Shown here: piece after piece, positions 62,161 to 64,000 of the stretch | Layout: every line of letters starts with the position of its first letter | Numbering within the stretch: position 1 is the first letter of the stretch | Assembly (NCBI GenBank): GCA_030180135.1 | Contig: CM058239.1 | Location: 67,897,823 to 67,961,822 of the forward strand | DNA length: 64,000 nt | Reading direction: 5' to 3' | Source of the DNA: Orychophragmus violaceus | Taxonomy: Eukaryota > Streptophyta > Magnoliopsida > Brassicales > Brassicaceae | Notes under the pieces: model-generated | What the model saw: the letters and a program-made list of their open reading frames with translations, nothing else | What the model was told of the DNA's origin: nothing | The model's database searches: none | Program-made: the position numbers and the translations under genes

Positions 62161-64000
62161 TTGTGGATTCAGGAGCTTCACATCATATGATTAGTGACTC
62201 TAACTTGATCAGAAATGTTAAACCGGCCTTAGGAAATGTTGTTATTGCAAATGGAGATAGAGTACATGTTAAAGGCATATGAAACCTTAAGCTATTTGAG
62301 AAAGAGTCTAAAGCATTCTACATGCCTAGTTTCACCTACCTATTATCTGTTAACCGTGTTGCTACTGACCTTGATTGCAATGATATTTTTAGCCCTAATG
62401 ATGTGGTGTTTCAGGATATTAAGACTAGTAGGTTGCTTGGAAGAGGTGTGACAAAGGATGAGCTATACATGCTTGAAGACACTTCTCTTGCTTCTGAATT
62501 ATCCCCATTTGCTTATGAACTTGTTTCTGCATTTAGTTTCAATTCTGATTTAGTTAATGACTCTATTTGGCATGCTAGGCTAGGCCATCCTCACTCTATG
62601 GCCTTAGGATTGTTAATGCCTAATGTTTCTTTTAAGAATGATGAGTGTGAGGCTTGTATACGTGGTAAGCATTGCAAGTCTGTATTTTCATCTTCTAAAA
62701 CTATCTATGAAAGTTGCTTTGATCTTGTTCACTCTGATGTATGGACTGCACCATGTGTATCTAGAGAAAACCATAAATACTTTGTTACATTTATTGATGA
62801 AAAATGAAAATACACATGGATAACTCTGATTCAATCAAAGGATATGGTGTTAGAAGCGTTTGTGAACTTTCAGAACTATATCACTAACCATTTCAATGCC
62901 AAGATCAAAATTTTTAGATTAGATAATGGGGGGGAGTACACTGGTCATGCCTTCAAACAACACCTATCCAAGCATGGAATCCTTCATCAAACAAGTTGTC
63001 CATACACTCCACAATAGAATGGAGTGGCTGAGAGAAAGAACAGACATCTAATAGAGGTTGCAATATCCATGATGTTTCATACCAATGTTCCCAAAAGGTT
63101 TTGGCGAGATGCTGTCATGGCAGCATGCTATTTGATCAATAGGATTCCAACTAAAATCCTCCATGATGTCTCTCCATATCAGGTATTAAACAAAACCAAT
63201 CCCTCCATTAATCACTTGATAGTGTTTGGTTGCGTGTGTTTTGTTTTGATCCCAGGAGAATAAAGGAATAAGCTTGAGGCAAAGAGTACAAGAGCTATGT
63301 TCATTGGGTATTCAACAACTCAGAAAAGATACAAATGTTATGTAACAGAAACAAGAAGGGTTGTGGTATCAAGGGATGTGTAGTTCATGGAAAACAAGAG
63401 CTTCTACAATGATAAAAGATGGGATGACTTGAAGGATCTCTCCCAAAACCCTTCTGACCGGGCAATCAACCTAAGGATCATATTGGAACACTTGGGTATT
63501 GGTCAAGATAAGGGTAATGCTGAATGTCAGAAGAAGGATGTGGCTGTTGCACCCTTATAAGCTACCAATCTTGATCATGAGGGAGGCAATCAAGAACCAG
63601 AGATGGTACAAGAAGACTTGGATCAAGCCGGTTCTATCATTCATGATCAAGATGCAGTAGCAAGTGATGTAGAGGATCATGTGGATATAGAGCAGGAGCA
63701 AGAGCCACAACAAGAGCCACAGCCGGTTCAAGTCCTAAGAAGGAGTACAGGAATGAAGAAAGACCCTTCTGAATGGAAGAACACAAGAGTATACATCAAC
63801 AACAATGCAGTAGCTCATCCTATCCAAGTAGTTTGTTCCATGGCTCACTTTCCTCAAGAACATCAAGTGTTTGTTGGCAAGTTGGATCAAGGACAAACCC
63901 CAACAACTTATGAAGAAGCTAAGGGGCATAAGGAATGGATGGATGTTGTGATTGATGAAACAAAAGCAATGGAGCATAATCAGACTTGGTATGAGGCAGA
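62066..64000 (+). pseudogene. Cop4 protease, integrase and linker (partial)
   Basis: In the second frame: protease VDSGASHHMISDSN, pre-integrase HARLGHPHSMA, integrase HSDVWTAP, RLDNGGEYTGHA and NGVAERKNRHLIEV, the AMFIGYSTTQK region, an acidic Gln/Glu-rich linker (about 63680-63730) and DPSEWKNTRVYINN, ending at HNQTWYEA where RT begins. In-frame stops are at 62280-62282, 62805-62807, 63015-63017, 63261-63263, 63381-63383 and 63558-63560. Confidence 0.85.

Larger units (their letters stand above)
60370..64000 (+). mobile_element. Cop4: Ty1/copia retrotransposon, 5' part; continues beyond the right edge
   Basis: LTR ending ATTCTTACA at 60874, abutting primer site, leader, gag, protease and integrase up to the beginning of RT. 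The left LTR boundary is uncertain (about 60340-60400). The LTR resembles the LARD LTRs (GTGCAAAG units, CACAGACACAG, ACATGTCACT), and the gag is related to Cop3. At least six stops and one frameshift make it a pseudoelement. Confidence 0.85.

Overview
The window is plant nuclear DNA made almost entirely of LTR retrotransposons inserted into one another. I see no host protein gene, tRNA or rRNA gene, and no satellite array. Ty1/copia and Ty3/gypsy elements, primer-binding sites matching the initiator tRNA-Met 3' end (TGGTATCAGAGC), an Athila-like element with a tRNA-Asp-type site, and plant-style TATA boxes point to a dicot. The Athila-like element and its CGATCG-rich motifs suggest Brassicaceae (inference). 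The density and age mix of elements suggests pericentromeric heterochromatin (inference).

Left stack (1-30704). A minus-strand copia (Cop1) runs off the left edge (1-2122). It lies beside an old LARD-like remnant (2123-2374) that was split by LARD1 (2375-30704), a non-coding LTR element. LARD1's 5' LTR was split by a minus-strand chromodomain gypsy, Gyp1 (3401-27156, target duplication CTAGT). Gyp1 received an Athila-like gag-pro-only element, Ath1 (7348-13769, TATAC), and a plus-strand CRM-like gypsy, Crm1 (14954-23284, TAATA). Crm1 in turn holds a solo LTR in its 5' LTR (15762-16380, AGAAG) and a solo copia LTR in its RNase H region (20137-20812, CCTAC). That is five levels of insertion, nearly all closed by exact 5-bp target-site duplications.

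Middle (31005-42575). A minus-strand gag-only element (GagV), in an LTR-internal-LTR-internal arrangement, was split in its gag by a young plus-strand copia, Cop2 (33027-40690, CTTAC). The Cop2 LTRs differ at about 4 of 640 positions.

Right stack (42576-60334). A gypsy protease/RT fragment (GypW) is followed by a second gag-only element (GagS). GagS was split by LARD2 (43783-59175, TCCAG), LARD2 by a minus-strand copia Cop3 (46376-58422, TACAT), and Cop3's 5' LTR by a young CRM-like gypsy, Crm2 (51606-58346, GGTCT). Crm2 carries one long gag-pol ORF of 1506 codons. A further copia, Cop4, runs from about 60370 off the right edge.

Only Crm2 and Cop2 are close to intact. Crm2 has an uninterrupted ORF whose C-terminal tail lies in the LTR. 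Cop2 has lost its start codon and has one frameshift. The most unusual signal not explained by coding is a near-palindromic CGATCG-core motif (GTGTCGATCGACAC, TGCATCGATCGATGCA, ATATCGATCGATAT). It is clustered in LTRs, leaders, gag coding sequence and 3' non-coding sequence of otherwise unrelated copia and Athila-like elements. All dating and divergence values below were counted by eye.
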